From the NCBI RefSeq assembly GCF_012927205.1, contig NZ_JABBGC010000001.1:992001-1056000 (forward strand): a DNA stretch of 64,000 nt, in the 5' to 3' direction. The position numbers and the translations under genes were made by a program. Origin of the DNA: Chitinophaga fulva (GTDB taxonomy: Bacteria > Bacteroidota > Bacteroidia > Chitinophagales > Chitinophagaceae). The notes below the pieces were generated by a model. That model was not told the origin of the DNA and searched no databases. It saw only the letters and a program-made list of their open reading frames with translations. Shown here one piece after another: positions 63,239 through 64,000 of the stretch. Positions within the stretch are counted from its first letter, which is position 1, and each line of letters starts with the position of its first letter.

Positions 63239-64000
63239 ATGCGAGCAGTAATATTTAACAGAATTGGTTGGTGTACGATGTTGCTGGTGATGCTGGCAAC
63301 GGCTGCGGAAGCACAAAGACGTGGTGGTACTACCCGCCGCAGAACAGCTACCGAAGCACCGCAGACAGACCCGAATGCGCCGGTGGTAAACCCCGCTACC
63401 GGGAATGCTGTAACACCTCCTCCTCCTGCTCCTAACGCCGCGTCCCAACGCCCTGACGGTATCACCGCCCCGGTATCGGACACGCCGCGCAAATCACTGC
63501 GCGTAGATGGTGTGGTAGAGAGAAACCTCGCAAGAGAACGCGTTCCCATCGTATACGACTACATCCGTGAGGATGACCGTTTCTGGGAAAAACGTGTCTG
63601 GCAGGTAATCGATGTTCGGGAGAAAATCAACCTCCCCTTCCAATACAACGTGGAAGACGAAAGTGGCATTAACCAACTGTTTATTAATATTCTGCTGAAC
63701 GCTATCAAGAATAAGGAAGTTGAAGCTTTCAACCCTATCGATGACCGCTTCACCACGGTAATCCCTTATGCCGAAATCCAAAATAAGATTTCCGGTGAAG
63801 AAAGGACCGTACGCAGTATTGACCCGGTAACCGGCGAAGAGAAAATGGTGACCACCCGCGATGACTTCGACCCCCGTACTATCAGACAGTACAAGGTGAA
63901 AGAAGTATGGGTGTTCGACAAAGAAGCTTCTGCCCTTAAAGTCCGTATCCTCGGTATCGCGCCTATGGTGTCCCGTATGAACGAAGATGGCAGCGTACGC
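63239..64000 (+). CDS. gldN: Type IX secretion protein GldN (3' end outside the window)
   Basis: 254 residues are visible before the window ends in mid-gene. A signal peptide ending ATAAEAQ is followed by an Arg/Thr/Pro-rich linker and the GldN/PorN domain: LARERVPIVYDYIREDDRFWEKRVWQ, NLPFQYNVEDESGINQLF and YKVKEVWVFDKEASALKVRILG. It binds GldK to form the periplasmic ring. It starts 21 bp after gldM. Confidence 0.93.
   Translation, partial: MRAVIFNRIGWCTMLLVMLATAAEAQRRGGTTRRRTATEAPQTDPNAPVVNPATGNAVTPPPPAPNAASQRPDGITAPVSDTPRKSLRVDGVVERNLARERVPIVYDYIREDDRFWEKRVWQVIDVREKINLPFQYNVEDESGINQLFINILLNAIKNKEVEAFNPIDDRFTTVIPYAEIQNKISGEERTVRSIDPVTGEEKMVTTRDDFDPRTIRQYKVKEVWVFDKEASALKVRILGIAPMVSRMNEDGSVR

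Overview
The window looks like a piece of a Bacteroidota chromosome, most likely family Chitinophagaceae (Chitinophaga-like). This rests on gene content: an alternative complex III / cytochrome oxidase operon of the Bacteroidota type, the type IX secretion genes gldKLMN, and many lineage-typical families (DUF4271, DUF2911, DUF4197, DUF6263, TIGR02757). It also rests on promoters of the Bacteroidota form TTTG-N19..21-TAnnTTTG and the near absence of strong Shine-Dalgarno sequences. No phage, insertion sequence, CRISPR array, rRNA or tRNA was recognised.

Layout. 1-1257: 3' part of an M3 oligopeptidase. 1399-7014: a metal-homeostasis block with a Fur/Zur-type regulator and a SCO protein (minus strand), diverging from MerC, a COG0523 GTPase and a TonB-dependent receptor. 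A 17-bp palindrome overlaps the MerC promoter and a DtxR-like box precedes the receptor. 7023-9139: outer-membrane protein, purN and an NlpE/HslJ-type lipoprotein. 9587-25654: a long respiratory operon, actABCDEF (quinol oxidation), coxBA, ctaB (heme O synthase), two subunit III genes, subunit IV, a SCO copper chaperone, then DUF420 and a small CxxC membrane protein. Together these form and assemble a quinol-to-oxygen chain. 25700-29657: GNAT; a minus-strand operon of a degenerate protoglobin, DUF2024 and a cysteine-rich MarR regulator; a divergent atypical ClC channel; and an SMR exporter.

29816-48638: housekeeping and envelope genes (meaB, LON-domain protein, outer-membrane protein plus lptC, csaA, dipeptidyl peptidase IV, lysS, universal stress protein, flavin reductase plus FAH, two secreted hydrolase-like proteins, fatty-acid hydroxylase). 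48832-57000: metB-like, DUF2911, ACP phosphodiesterase-like, deoxyhypusine synthase-like, hemW, DUF4271 and hemD. 57155-64000: DUF255 thioredoxin-fold protein and the type IX secretion / gliding core gldK-L-M-N, with gldN cut by the window end.

The most notable signal is not a protein. Four intergenic loci (near 34.5, 35.05, 37.7 and 50.2 kb) carry the same ~60-nt transcription unit. Each has a CATAGGATATGG-type 5' segment and then a covarying GGGC(G/T)GTA-GTCT-TAC(C/A)GCCC hairpin with a U-rich tail. Each is preceded by a TAnnTTTG-like -7 box and by two or three CGTTCAC-like heptamers spaced exactly 21 bp. I interpret it as a multicopy small-RNA family under a shared activator; I could not match it to a family I know. 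A second signal is a shared operator, TTGCAACATTGT(T)GCAA, at the -33 region of both the MerC/COG0523 operon and the protoglobin/MarR operon.
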